Assembly: GCF_024609765.1 (NCBI RefSeq)
Contig: NZ_JANFDG010000004.1
Span: forward strand, 124,001 to 188,000
Length of the DNA: 64,000 bases
Direction: 5' to 3'
Source: Shinella pollutisoli
Lineage (GTDB): Bacteria > Pseudomonadota > Alphaproteobacteria > Rhizobiales > Rhizobiaceae
The notes below the pieces were generated by a model. The model saw nothing but the letters and a program-made list of their open reading frames with translations. It did no database searches and was not told the DNA's origin. The translations under genes and the position numbers were made by a program. Shown here one piece after another: positions 44,761 through 53,730 of this stretch. How positions within the stretch are numbered: position 1 is the stretch's first letter; each line of letters opens with the position of its first letter.

Positions 44761-45495
44761 ATGAAAACGGACGCTTCAAATCACACTGGATACGATCTCC
44801 TGCTGACCGGATTTCCCGCCCGCACGGAGCGTGGCTTCCTTGGATGGAGCACGACGGTTCTTTTGCGGACGACAGCCGGATATGCGCTCTTCGATACCGG
44901 GACCGCCGGGGACCGTCCCGGGCTTCTCAGGGCGCTGGCGGCGAGAGGCATTCGCAACGGCGATATCAGGACGATCATTCTCTCGCATCTGCATTTCGAC
45001 CATGTGGCGAATGCCGAATGCTTCCCGCAGGCCGAGTTTCTGCTCCATGAGACGGAACGGAACTATTTTGACGATCATGGCGCGGCCGATGCCGCCGTTC
45101 CCCTGTTTCTCGCGGAAACCCTGTTGCGAAAGCCCCGGCTCCGTCTGATATCCGGGGAGCCGGAAATCTTGCCGGGGATCCGCGTTCTTCGCACCCCCGG
45201 CCATACCGGCGGCCATATTTCGCTTTCATTGACCGTCGACGGTAAGCAGGTCGTGCTCGCGCAGGATGCGCTCAAGCATCGCGGCGAGACCGTCTCGGAA
45301 ACCTTGGCCGGGGCCTTCGACGCCGAAGCCGCGCGCAAAAGCGTCGACCGCATCCTGACGATGGCCGACGTGATCGTTCCCGGGCATGACGTACCGCTGG
45401 AACGCGTCGACGGCGGCTTCATGCCCGTGTCCGCCAGCCATGAAAGGATCGAGATCCTGCCGGACGGCCGATCCTATGCCCTGACGGTCCAGTAA
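44761..45495 (+). CDS. Metallo-beta-lactamase-fold hydrolase, lactonase-like
   Basis: A 244-residue cytosolic metallohydrolase. The zinc motif HLHFDHV and later His in TPGHTGGH, Asp in AQDALKHRG and His in VPGHDVP complete a two-metal site. The general pattern is that of N-acyl homoserine lactonases (AiiA/AttM) and related enzymes. It may open a lactone or hydrolyse an ester in the amino-acid route. A role in quenching quorum signals is possible, though not shown. Its last 22 bases overlap the convergent LysR gene. Confidence 0.82.
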   Translation: MKTDASNHTGYDLLLTGFPARTERGFLGWSTTVLLRTTAGYALFDTGTAGDRPGLLRALAARGIRNGDIRTIILSHLHFDHVANAECFPQAEFLLHETERNYFDDHGAADAAVPLFLAETLLRKPRLRLISGEPEILPGIRVLRTPGHTGGHISLSLTVDGKQVVLAQDALKHRGETVSETLAGAFDAEAARKSVDRILTMADVIVPGHDVPLERVDGGFMPVSASHERIEILPDGRSYALTVQ

Positions 45496-46382
45496 CCCGG
45501 CTGCGAATAGGCGCTCTTCAGCGTCTCGGCGAAAAGCCTTGCCGACTTCAGCGGCCTGTCCCGGGGATAGACGGCGGTGATGTCGAAGCTCGGCAGCGCG
45601 TAGTCGTCGAGGACGGTCACCAGGCGGCCGTCGGCGATTTCGGCGCCGATTTCCCAGGTCGACCGCCAGGCGAGCCCCAGCCCGTCGCGGGCCCAGCGGA
45701 TCAACGAGTCGGCATCGTTGCAATCGATCGTGCCTTCCACCTTCACGGAGACGGGCTTGCCGTTCTCCTGGAAAAGCCATTCGCGGTGCAGGCCGGCCCG
45801 CAGATTGACGCCGAGGCAATTGTGCCGCGCCAGGTCCTCCAGGGTCCGGGGCGTGCCGAACCGCTCGAAATAGGCCGGCGTCGCACAGACCACACGCTTG
45901 TTGCTCAGAAGCTTGGTCGTCACGAAACGCGGATCGATGACGTTGCCGATGCGGATGCAGAGATCGTATTCGGCGGTCGTCGGATCGGCATAGTCGTTGG
46001 AGAGATTGAAGGAGAGCTGCACGTTCGGATGGGCGGCAAGGAAGGCCCCGGCATGCACGGCGACGTGGTGCCTCCCGAAATGCGGCGGCGCGAGAACGGT
46101 CAGACGTCCCGTCACCTGCATGATGTCGGGGAACATCTCCGCCTCGCGGACGTCGATCTCGGTGACGAGTTCCTGGCAATGCTTCAGGAAGAAGACGCCC
46201 TGCTCCGTCAGGGACAGATGCCGGGTGGTGCGGTGAAGCAGCCGGATGCCGAGCCGCCGTTCCAGGCTGTCAATATGCCTGCCGATCATGGAGGCGGTGA
46301 TGCCCTCCTTGATGCCCGCCGCCGTCAGAGACCCTTCCTTGACGACGGCGAGGAAGGCCCGCATTTCCTTGTAACGGTTCAC
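45474..46382 (-). CDS. LysR-family transcriptional regulator (tandem copy 1)
   Basis: A 302-residue LysR protein. The helix-turn-helix is MRAFLAVVKEGSLTAAGIKE with ASMIGRHIDSLERRLGIRLL, and the effector domain starts at RLTVLAPPHFGRHHVAVH. The GTG start overlaps the stop of the next LysR gene (GTGA). Both proteins have 302 residues and parallel blocks such as HNCLGVNLRAG/HNCLAFNEYGG and LVTVLDDYALPSFDITAVYP/LVTVLDDYMPPVYDVTAVYP. They are therefore tandem duplicates that may work as a mixed dimer or control different promoters. Confidence 0.88.
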   Translation of the reverse strand: MNRYKEMRAFLAVVKEGSLTAAGIKEGITASMIGRHIDSLERRLGIRLLHRTTRHLSLTEQGVFFLKHCQELVTEIDVREAEMFPDIMQVTGRLTVLAPPHFGRHHVAVHAGAFLAAHPNVQLSFNLSNDYADPTTAEYDLCIRIGNVIDPRFVTTKLLSNKRVVCATPAYFERFGTPRTLEDLARHNCLGVNLRAGLHREWLFQENGKPVSVKVEGTIDCNDADSLIRWARDGLGLAWRSTWEIGAEIADGRLVTVLDDYALPSFDITAVYPRDRPLKSARLFAETLKSAYSQPGYWTVRA

Positions 46383-47287
46383 GACGCCTCCCAGTAGCCC
46401 GGCCGGGCATAGACGGTTCGCAGCCATTCGAGGAGCAGGCCGATCTTTGCGGGAAGGTGCGGCTGCACCGGATAGACCGCGGTCACGTCGTAGACCGGCG
46501 GCATGTAATCGTCGAGGACGGTCACGAGCGTTCCGGCCGCCAATTCGGCGGCGACCTCCCACCGCGAACGCCAGCCGATTCCCAGGCCTTCGCGCAGCCA
46601 CTGCGCCAGGACCTCCCCGTCGTTGCACGACAACACCCCCGCCGCCCGGACGGTGATCGGCCGGTCCTCGACCAGGAAATGCCAACCGCGCGGCTGGCCG
46701 CCGTATTCGTTGAACGCCAGGCAATTGTGATGCGCGAGATCGGCCGGAACGAGCGGAACGCCACGCTCGCCGAGATAGCCGGGCGTCGCGCACAGGACGG
46801 CCTGATTGGTCGCAAGCCGGACCTGGACGAGGCTCGTGTCGATCACCGGGCCGAGCCGGATCGCCACCTCGTAGCCCTCGCGAACCAGATCCGTGATGTG
46901 ATCGCTGAGATTGAGGGAGACGCGCACGTCGGGGTTCTCGCGCATGAAGGGCGGAAGATGGGGCGCGACATGGCGCCGCCCGAACCCTGCCGGCGCGGAT
47001 ACGATCAGATGGCCGGTCGCATACTCCCTTCCGTCCGACACCAGCCGCTCGGCGGTTTCGAGGCGCTGCAGGATCCCCGTGCAATGCCTGTGGAATTCCT
47101 CGCCCTGCGGCGTGAGGCCGAGCTTGCGGGTGGACCGCACCAGCAGGATCCCGCCCAGCCGCTCCTCGATCTGGCTGATGCGCCGGCCGATGATGGCGGG
47201 CGTCAATCCGAGTTTCCGCGCGGCGCCGGCAAAGCTCCGCTCGGCGACGACGGCCACGAAGGTTTCGATCTCGCGAAGCTTGTCCAC
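46379..47287 (-). CDS. LysR-family transcriptional regulator (tandem copy 2)
   Basis: A 302-residue LysR protein: IETFVAVVAERSFAGAARKL and TPAIIGRRISQIEERLGGIL make the helix-turn-helix, and HLIVSAPAGFGRRHVAPHLP opens the effector domain. The GTG at 47287 was taken as start because AGGAT is 7 bases before it; the longer in-frame extension is AT-rich promoter DNA. It faces the peptide-type ABC operon at 47452 and is its likely regulator together with copy 1. A 17-bp dyad lies 18 bases upstream. Confidence 0.88.
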   Translation of the reverse strand: MDKLREIETFVAVVAERSFAGAARKLGLTPAIIGRRISQIEERLGGILLVRSTRKLGLTPQGEEFHRHCTGILQRLETAERLVSDGREYATGHLIVSAPAGFGRRHVAPHLPPFMRENPDVRVSLNLSDHITDLVREGYEVAIRLGPVIDTSLVQVRLATNQAVLCATPGYLGERGVPLVPADLAHHNCLAFNEYGGQPRGWHFLVEDRPITVRAAGVLSCNDGEVLAQWLREGLGIGWRSRWEVAAELAAGTLVTVLDDYMPPVYDVTAVYPVQPHLPAKIGLLLEWLRTVYARPGYWEAS

Positions 47288-47304
47288 GGCTGATCCTATA
47301 CTCT

Positions 47305-47321
47305 CAGTACAGAATGAACTG
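47305..47321. promoter_or_regulatory. Dyad upstream of the tandem LysR genes
   Basis: CAGTACA-GAA-TGAACTG matches in 6 of 7 arm positions. It lies 18 bases before the LysR start in an AT-rich divergent region. It is a plausible LysR-type site controlling both the regulators and the binding-protein operon. Confidence 0.45.
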
Positions 47322-47451
47322 CATTTTTTGCTTCTTATCAACCAGAAAGTTTAGGTCTAGCTTTCCTTGCGAAAGTGACGACGGCCCGATGCGGCGCCGC
47401 CGGAACTTTGCGGGTGGGAGGCACCCGCTCGCCAACAACGGGAGGAATGTT

Positions 47452-48963
47452 GTGAAGATCCACAGATTGATTATGGGGCTGGGCGTGGCCGGCATGCTTG
47501 CAAGCCCGTCCCATGCCCAGGACAAGTCCGGCGATATCACCATCGTGCTGTCATCCGCCGTCGACGTCGTCGAACCGTGCCATATGAACTCGACGGGCTA
47601 CATAGGCCAGGTTCTCAAGGCCAACGTGGTCGAGACGCTGACCCGCATGGATCCCGCCACCAGCGAGATCAAGCCCAACCTCGCCACGGAATGGAAGCAG
47701 ATCGATCCGCAGACCTGGCAGATCAAGCTGCGCGAGGGCGTGAAATTTCAGGACGGCACCGATTTCAATGCCGACGCGGTGGTCGCGGCGCTCGACCGGC
47801 AGTTCAGCCCCGAGCTCCAGTGCCGCGACACCATCCGCCTGTTCGCCAAGACGACCATCGAGGCGAAGGCTCTCGACCCGCACACCGTCGAGATCAAGAC
47901 CAGCGCGCCCATGCCGCTGATGCCGACTACGCTGTCGCAGATCGGCATGACGGCGCCGGGCACCAGCACCACGGAAGCCACGAAATCGCCCGTCGGCACG
48001 GGTCCGTACACCTTCACGAGCTGGGATCCGGCCAGCAATCTGGTCCTGACCCGCTTCGACGGCTATTGGGGCGACAAGCCGCAAGTCCGCCAGGCGACCT
48101 ATGTGTGGCGTGAGGAACCGGCGCTGCGTGCCTCCATGGTCAAGGTCGGCGAGGCCGATCTCGGGCTCCAGATCGCGCCCCAGGACGTCGATCCGCAGAT
48201 GGACGTCGGCTATCTCAATGCCGATACGAGCCGCATCCGCATCTTCATGGACAAGGCGCCGCTCGACGACGTCCGCATCCGCAAGGCGCTCAACTTGGCT
48301 TTCGACCGCAGCGCCTTCGTCGGCACCATCATGAGCCCCGACGCCCTGCCCGCCAGCCAATACATGCTGCCGAGCGTCAGCGGCTACGACGACAGCCTGA
48401 AGCCGTGGCCCTACGATCCGGAACAGGCGAAGGCCCTTGTCGAGGAGGCCAGGGCCGACGGCGTTGCGGTCGACACGCCGATCGACCTCTTCGGCAGCCA
48501 GTTCATGCAGGCCAACCTCGACGAAATGCTCCAGACGCTCGTGCAGGGCTGGCAGGAGGCGGGCCTCAACGTGCAGATCCGGATGGTCGACAAGATCCAG
48601 CATTCCGCCATGCGCCGTAAGCCCTATCCGACGGATCGCGGCCCGACCATGGTGCACGAGCTGCACGACAACACGGCCGGTGACGCGTTCTTCACGATGA
48701 TGGTCTACTACACCTCGGAAGGCGCGCTCTCCAACATTTCCGATCCGAAGCTCGATGCCGTCCTCGAGGAGGCCAGCGTCTCGACCGGCGACAAGCGCCG
48801 TTCGCTCTTCCAGCAGGCCAACCGGACGATCCAGCAGGACGTCGTTCCCGATATCATGCTGTTCCACATGGTCAGCTACATGCGCATCGGGCCGCGCGTC
48901 AGCTTCAAGCCGGATTTCACCACCGGCGGCCAGCTCGAGCTTGCGGCGATCAGCCTGAAGTGA
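47452..48963 (+). CDS. Peptide-type ABC transporter substrate-binding protein (family 5)
   Basis: A 503-residue DppA-family periplasmic protein. A GTG start with GGGAGG 7 bases upstream gives a normal signal peptide (HRLIMGLGVAGMLASPSHA). Marks are IKPNLATEWKQIDPQTWQIKL and FQDGTDFNADAVVAALDRQF. Family-5 proteins also carry sugars and oligosaccharides in rhizobia, and the enzymes in this operon are sugar-type. The ligand is therefore more likely a glycoside or acidic oligosaccharide than a peptide. A strong hairpin follows 15 bases after the stop. Confidence 0.91.
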   Translation: MKIHRLIMGLGVAGMLASPSHAQDKSGDITIVLSSAVDVVEPCHMNSTGYIGQVLKANVVETLTRMDPATSEIKPNLATEWKQIDPQTWQIKLREGVKFQDGTDFNADAVVAALDRQFSPELQCRDTIRLFAKTTIEAKALDPHTVEIKTSAPMPLMPTTLSQIGMTAPGTSTTEATKSPVGTGPYTFTSWDPASNLVLTRFDGYWGDKPQVRQATYVWREEPALRASMVKVGEADLGLQIAPQDVDPQMDVGYLNADTSRIRIFMDKAPLDDVRIRKALNLAFDRSAFVGTIMSPDALPASQYMLPSVSGYDDSLKPWPYDPEQAKALVEEARADGVAVDTPIDLFGSQFMQANLDEMLQTLVQGWQEAGLNVQIRMVDKIQHSAMRRKPYPTDRGPTMVHELHDNTAGDAFFTMMVYYTSEGALSNISDPKLDAVLEEASVSTGDKRRSLFQQANRTIQQDVVPDIMLFHMVSYMRIGPRVSFKPDFTTGGQLELAAISLK

Positions 48964-48978
48964 TCCCCGACCCGAACG

Positions 48979-49002
48979 GCGGAGGCGGCATCCCGCCTCC
49001 GC
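48979..49002 (+). terminator. Intercistronic GC hairpin after the family-5 binding-protein gene
   Basis: GCGGAGGCGG (48979-48988) and CCGCCTCCGC (48993-49002) form a perfect 10-bp stem around CATC. It lies between the binding-protein stop and the propeller gene. No T-run, so stabiliser or attenuator rather than full stop. Confidence 0.7.
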
Positions 49003-49044
49003 GATCCCTGACCGATGCGATCCGCTCAAACGGAAGGTTCAAGC

Positions 49045-50130
49045 ATGCCTATCTACAAGTGGGACAACAAGCCCTATGAAGGTCCTCACGTCCTGGACAA
49101 CCCGCCGCCATTCCATGAGAAGCTCTGCGACTACGGCGCGCGTCCCTACTGGTCGCCGGACGGCAAGCGCATCGCCTTCGTCGAAAAGGCCTATGGCGAC
49201 GTCCACGAGATCGACCTCGAAACGCGGCGGATCCGCAACCTGACGGGCGATCTCGGCGAACACCACTCGTTCCTCCGGGTGCTTTTCCTGCCGAACGGCG
49301 ATTACCTCCTGATCGGGCCGAAGGAATTCAAGGACCACCACACCAGCCGCTACGTGGAGTCGGAGCTCTGGTTCATGGACCGCGAGGCGAAGACCCCGCC
49401 CCGGCCCTTCGGGCTGACGATCTTCGAGGGCATCGGCGTTTCGGCGATCGCCAACCGGATCACCTATTCCCGGCACGGCGAACACGATCCCCGTCTCGGA
49501 AAGTTCGAGGACTTCGAGTGCTACGTGTCGGAGATCGAGTACGGGGCGGACGGCCCGAAGATCGGCGCGACACGCCCGATCTATCGAAACGTCACGGGAT
49601 TGCGCCGTCCCGAACCGCAGGATTTCCGCCACGACGACACGGAGGTCATCATGGCGGAATATATCGGCCCGCGCGATCGCAGCACCACCTGGAAGACCCA
49701 GACCCGGGGCATCGACCTGAAGACCCTCGACGTCCGCACCTATATCGACGAGCCGCTCACCCACAACGAATGCGAGGGCATCTTCCCCGACCAGGAGCAT
49801 ATCTGCCTGGAATCCTCCTGCGACTTCGTCGACCAGTTCCCGCCGATCGATCTCTGGAAGCTCAAGCTCGACGGTTCCGGGCGCCGCGTGCGCATGACGC
49901 GGTTCTTCGACCGCGCCCCCTGGCGCGCGAGCAATTCGAACGTCAGCCCGGACGGCAGGTGGCTCGCCTTCATGGTCAACACCTATACGAGCGAGCCGGG
50001 CTTCGGCATGGGCATCGGCCTCATGGATCTCGAGGCCTGGGAAAAGAGCGAATACGCCGCGGAATGGGAGACGCCGGAGGACCGCGCCGCGATAAGGAAA
50101 CGGGACGGCACCTTTGCGGAGATCAAGTAG
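49045..50130 (+). CDS. TolB-like beta-propeller protein of unknown function
   Basis: A 361-residue protein without a signal peptide. Two PD40-type repeats are clear: PYWSPDGKRIAFV near residue 35 and SNVSPDGRWLAFM near 305, with weaker blades between, so a six- or seven-bladed propeller is likely. It has many His, Asp and Arg residues in turns (LGEHHSFLRV, HEDPRLGKFEDFEC-like region, ECEGIFPDQEHICLESSCD). Intracellular propellers of this kind include oligogalacturonide lyases (PL22), and the gene sits in an operon with a glycosidase-like protein and an acid-sugar dehydratase. A lyase or sugar-binding role is therefore worth testing. GGAAGG precedes the chosen ATG. Confidence 0.7.
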   Translation: MPIYKWDNKPYEGPHVLDNPPPFHEKLCDYGARPYWSPDGKRIAFVEKAYGDVHEIDLETRRIRNLTGDLGEHHSFLRVLFLPNGDYLLIGPKEFKDHHTSRYVESELWFMDREAKTPPRPFGLTIFEGIGVSAIANRITYSRHGEHDPRLGKFEDFECYVSEIEYGADGPKIGATRPIYRNVTGLRRPEPQDFRHDDTEVIMAEYIGPRDRSTTWKTQTRGIDLKTLDVRTYIDEPLTHNECEGIFPDQEHICLESSCDFVDQFPPIDLWKLKLDGSGRRVRMTRFFDRAPWRASNSNVSPDGRWLAFMVNTYTSEPGFGMGIGLMDLEAWEKSEYAAEWETPEDRAAIRKRDGTFAEIK

Positions 50131-50143
50131 GCCCTAGATCCGG

Positions 50144-50180
50144 GGGACGTCCTTCGGCCCGGGAGGCCGGCGGACGTCCC
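50144..50180 (+). terminator. Compound hairpin between propeller and permease genes
   Basis: GGGACGTCC (50144-50152) pairs with GGACGTCCC (50172-50180). Inside, CGGCC and GGCCG pair around CGGGA. It lies 13 bases after the propeller stop and ahead of the permease genes. It would separate high expression of the first two genes from the transporter membrane genes. Confidence 0.65.
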
Positions 50181-50218
50181 TGCAGGAATGAACGGACGAA
50201 GGGAAAGGGAGGAGCGCC

Positions 50219-51136
50219 TTGCGCGGCTATATCGGATCCAGAATGGCGCACAGCGCCATTTCCATGGTGGGACTTGTCGTCCTCGTCTTCTTTCTGGCGC
50301 GGCTGACCGGCAATCCGGTGGACATCTACCTGCCGATCGAAGCCTCGGCCGAGGCCAGGACCGCCTTCTCCGAGGCGCACGGCTTCGACGATCCGTTGAT
50401 CGTGCAGTTCTGGCATTTCGTGCGGGATCTCGCCCGTCTCGATTTCGGCATGTCGCTGCGCCAGGACCGGCCGGTCCTCGATCTCGTGCTGGCAGCCTTC
50501 CCGACGACCCTGCTGCTGGCCTTGTGCGCCATGTTCATCGCCCTCGTCGTCGCGATCGTCTCGGGCGCGCTCGCGGCCCAGAGGCCGAACGGCGTTCTCG
50601 ACCGTTTCGTCAACGTCATCTCGCTTGCCGGCGCAAGCCTGCCGAATTTCTGGCTGGCGATCGTCGCCGTGCTCGTCTTCGCCGTCGGGCTGCGATGGCT
50701 GCCAACGTCGGGCACGGGCGGCTTCGTCCACTGGATCCTGCCGGTCATGGTTCTCTCCGTTCGTCCCTGCGGCCTGATCGCCCAGGTCGTGCGCGGCTCG
50801 ATGATCAGCGCCATGTCGTCCGCTTACGTGAAGACGGCGCGGGCCAAGGGCGTGCGCCGCACGACGATCATCTTCGTCCATGCCCTGCGCAACGCGATGC
50901 TTCCGGTCATCACCGTCGCCGGCGACCAGGCGACGGGAATGATCAACGGCGCCGTGGTCGTCGAGGTCATCTTCGGGCTGCCGGGGATCGGCAAGCTGAT
51001 GATCGACTCGATCCAGTATCGCGATTTCGCCATGGTGCAGGGCGGCGTCATCATCACCGCCGTCGCCATCTTCGCCCTCAACATCGCGATCGACCTTTCC
51101 TATGCGCTGCTCGATCCGCGCATCCGCTACAGCTGA
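50219..51136 (+). CDS. Peptide-type ABC transporter permease, DppB type
   Basis: A 305-residue permease with the DppB layout: short basic N-terminus, first helix SMVGLVVLVFFLARL, an EAA-type loop YVKTARAKGVRRTTIIFVHAL and the ending DPRIRYS. The start is TTG, supported by AAAGGGAGGAG just upstream and by the length of the N-terminus in the family. A later ATG would cut into it. The rare start codon and upstream hairpin both suggest modest expression. Confidence 0.9.
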   Translation: MRGYIGSRMAHSAISMVGLVVLVFFLARLTGNPVDIYLPIEASAEARTAFSEAHGFDDPLIVQFWHFVRDLARLDFGMSLRQDRPVLDLVLAAFPTTLLLALCAMFIALVVAIVSGALAAQRPNGVLDRFVNVISLAGASLPNFWLAIVAVLVFAVGLRWLPTSGTGGFVHWILPVMVLSVRPCGLIAQVVRGSMISAMSSAYVKTARAKGVRRTTIIFVHALRNAMLPVITVAGDQATGMINGAVVVEVIFGLPGIGKLMIDSIQYRDFAMVQGGVIITAVAIFALNIAIDLSYALLDPRIRYS

Positions 51137-51145
51137 GGCCGCGAC

Positions 51146-52063
51146 ATGAGCACCATCGTCACCCCCGGCAGCCGGCCGAACCGATCCGCCGTCCACCGCT
51201 ACCTGCTGCTCCTGTGGCACGACAAGTTCGCGACGGCGGCGGTCATGTTCCTGCTGCTGGTGTTCTTCGCCGCCCTGTTCGGGCCTGCTCTCTTCGAGAG
51301 TGCTTCCAACAGGATCAATCTGCTTGCCCGAAACGCCCCGCCGCTGTCGTTCCAGCACGGCTGGACCTTCATCCTCGGGGCCGATTCGCTCGGGCGGTCG
51401 ATCCTTCTGCGCCTGATCGTCGGGGCGCAGAACACGATGCTGCTGGCGGCATCCGCGGTCGTCTGCTCGCTTCTCGTCGGATCGTTTCTCGGCTTCATCG
51501 CCGGATACCGCAACGACTGGACAAGCGCGGTGATCATGCGGGTCGCCGACGTGGTGATGAGCTTTCCCTCGCTCCTCCTGGCGCTGATCGTCCTCTACGT
51601 CCTGACGCCCGGCATCGCCAACGTCATCCTCGTGCTGGCGATCACCCGCATTCCGATCTATCTGCGCACGACCCGGGCCGAGGTGCTGGAGGTGCGCGAA
51701 CGGACGTTCGTGACGGCGGCGCGGATCATGGGAGCCTCGCCCCGCCGGCTGATCTGGCGGCATATCCGGCCGACCGTCACGCCGACCCTGATCACCATCG
51801 CGACGCTCGAATTCGCCTTCGTGATGCTGTCGGAATCGAGCCTGAGCTTCCTCGGTCTCGGCATCCAGCCGCCGGCCTTCACCTGGGGAGCCATGGTCGC
51901 GCAGGGCCAGAGCTACCTCAGCACCGCCTGGTGGGTCGCCTTCTGGCCCGGCGTCGCGATCACGCTCACGGCGATGTCGCTCAATCTCTTCGCGAACTGG
52001 CTGCGGATCGTCGGCGATCCGGTGCAGCGCTGGCGGCTGGAATCCAGAAAGAAGACCTCATGA
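51146..52063 (+). CDS. Peptide-type ABC transporter permease, DppC type
   Basis: A 305-residue permease with the family block GADSLGRSILLRLIVGAQNT, six membrane segments and the loop FVTAARIMGASPRRLIWRHI. It pairs with the DppB-like protein encoded 9 bases upstream. Its stop overlaps the ATPase start (ATGA). Confidence 0.92.
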   Translation: MSTIVTPGSRPNRSAVHRYLLLLWHDKFATAAVMFLLLVFFAALFGPALFESASNRINLLARNAPPLSFQHGWTFILGADSLGRSILLRLIVGAQNTMLLAASAVVCSLLVGSFLGFIAGYRNDWTSAVIMRVADVVMSFPSLLLALIVLYVLTPGIANVILVLAITRIPIYLRTTRAEVLEVRERTFVTAARIMGASPRRLIWRHIRPTVTPTLITIATLEFAFVMLSESSLSFLGLGIQPPAFTWGAMVAQGQSYLSTAWWVAFWPGVAITLTAMSLNLFANWLRIVGDPVQRWRLESRKKTS

Positions 52064-53682
52064 CCGGGAATAACAGGCATCTCGTCGAGGTACGAAACCT
52101 CTCCGTCGAATTCCACACCCAGGACGGCACGGTCCAGGCCGTGCGCAATGTCAGCTGGCATATCGATCGCGGCGAGACGCTCGCCATCCTGGGCGAGAGC
52201 GGTTCGGGCAAGAGCGTCAGCTCGTCGGCGCTGATGGGCCTGATCGACATTCCTCCCGGCCGCATCACATCCGGCGAGGTCCTCTATCGCGGCGAGGATC
52301 TGCTCAAGGCCTCCTATGAACGGCAGCGGGAGCTGAACGGCTCGAAGATCGCGATGATCTTCCAGGACACCCTCGCCGCCCTCAATCCCGTCTATCCGGT
52401 GGGCTGGCAGGTGGCGGAGACGTTTCGCGCCCACGGTGTCGGTCACAAGGAGGCGGATTCCAGGGCGCTGGAGCTCCTGGAGCGGGTCGAGCTGCCCAAT
52501 GCGCGGGCGCGCTTCAACGACTATCCGCACCAGTTCTCCGGCGGCCAGCGGCAGCGCATCATGATCGCGATGGCGATCGCGCTCGACCCGGACCTCCTGA
52601 TCGCCGACGAGCCGACGACGGCGCTCGACGTCTCCGTCCAGGCCCGGATCCTGCGCCTCCTGAAGGACCTCCAGCGCGAGCGGGGCATGGGCCTGCTGAT
52701 GATCACCCACGACCTCGGCATCGTCGAGGGGCTTGCCGACCGCGTCGCCGTTATGAACGGCGGGGAGATCGTCGAGACCGGACCGGTGGGCCAGGTCTTC
52801 AACGCGCCGGAACATGCCTATACCCGCAACCTCCTGAATGCGGTTCCGGGCAGGCAGGGTTTCCCGGCATCCGCCCCGTCGGACGAACGCAGGGACACGC
52901 TGATCGCCGTCAGGGAACTGTCGAAAGGCTATCCGAGCTCTTCGCGCTCACCGGTCGTCATGGCCCTGGACAGGGTGTCCTTCACCCTCGCGCGCGGGGA
53001 GACGCTCGGCGTCGTCGGCGAATCCGGCTCCGGCAAGTCGACGCTCGCCCGCACGCTGCTCGGCCTCGAAAAGGCATCGAACGGCACGGCATCCTACAAG
53101 GACCGCGACATGCTGCAGCCGACATCGTCCGACCGGACGGTCCTCCAGCGCCAGATCCAGATGGTCTTCCAGGACCCGACCGCATCGTTGAACCCCCGCA
53201 TGACCGTCGAGGAGATCATTTCGGAACCCTGGGCCATCCACCGGGAGATCCTGCCGAAGAAGGATTGGAAGGGACGGGTCGGCGATCTCCTCGAACAGGT
53301 CGGCCTGTCGAGGGAGCATGCCCAGCGCTACCCGCATCAGTTCTCCGGCGGCCAGCGGCAGCGCATCGCCATCGCGCGGGCACTCGCCCTGCAACCGGAG
53401 GTCATCATCTGCGACGAGGCGGTCTCCTCGCTGGACGTGTCGGTCCAGGCGCAGATCATCGCGCTCCTGAAGAGCCTCAAGGACGAGCACGGCCTTTCCT
53501 ACATCTTCATCGCCCACGACCTGCCCGTGGTCCGCAGCTTCGCCGACCGGGTGCTCGTCATGCGGAAAGGCCAGATCGTCGAGCAGGGCAGGACCGAAGA
53601 CCTCTTCACCAATCCGCAGCACCCCTACACCCGCGAACTCCTGCAATCCGACCCCGTGCTCGGCGGCCCTGTGGCCGCCTAG
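52060..53682 (+). CDS. Fused dipeptide-type ABC ATPase (two ATPase domains)
   Basis: A 540-residue protein joining DppD-like and DppF-like ATPases in one chain. Domain 1 (about residues 5-260) has Walker A GESGSGKSV, signature FSGGQRQR, Walker B LLIADEPTTAL and switch His MITHDLGIV. Domain 2 (about 285-535) has [28 protein letters not shown] and FIAHDLPVV. In domain 2 the usual DEP of Walker B reads DEA. Such fusions (YliA/GsiA type) serve glutathione or sugar transporters. The single gene contrasts with the two separate ATPases of the 30-37 kb operon. Confidence 0.92.
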   Translation: MTGNNRHLVEVRNLSVEFHTQDGTVQAVRNVSWHIDRGETLAILGESGSGKSVSSSALMGLIDIPPGRITSGEVLYRGEDLLKASYERQRELNGSKIAMIFQDTLAALNPVYPVGWQVAETFRAHGVGHKEADSRALELLERVELPNARARFNDYPHQFSGGQRQRIMIAMAIALDPDLLIADEPTTALDVSVQARILRLLKDLQRERGMGLLMITHDLGIVEGLADRVAVMNGGEIVETGPVGQVFNAPEHAYTRNLLNAVPGRQGFPASAPSDERRDTLIAVRELSKGYPSSSRSPVVMALDRVSFTLARGETLGVVGESGSGKSTLARTLLGLEKASNGTASYKDRDMLQPTSSDRTVLQRQIQMVFQDPTASLNPRMTVEEIISEPWAIHREILPKKDWKGRVGDLLEQVGLSREHAQRYPHQFSGGQRQRIAIARALALQPEVIICDEAVSSLDVSVQAQIIALLKSLKDEHGLSYIFIAHDLPVVRSFADRVLVMRKGQIVEQGRTEDLFTNPQHPYTRELLQSDPVLGGPVAA

Positions 53683-53730
53683 CCGCCCCGCCGTCCGATC
53701 ATCCAGCATGCCGCTCCAACGGAGAATTCA

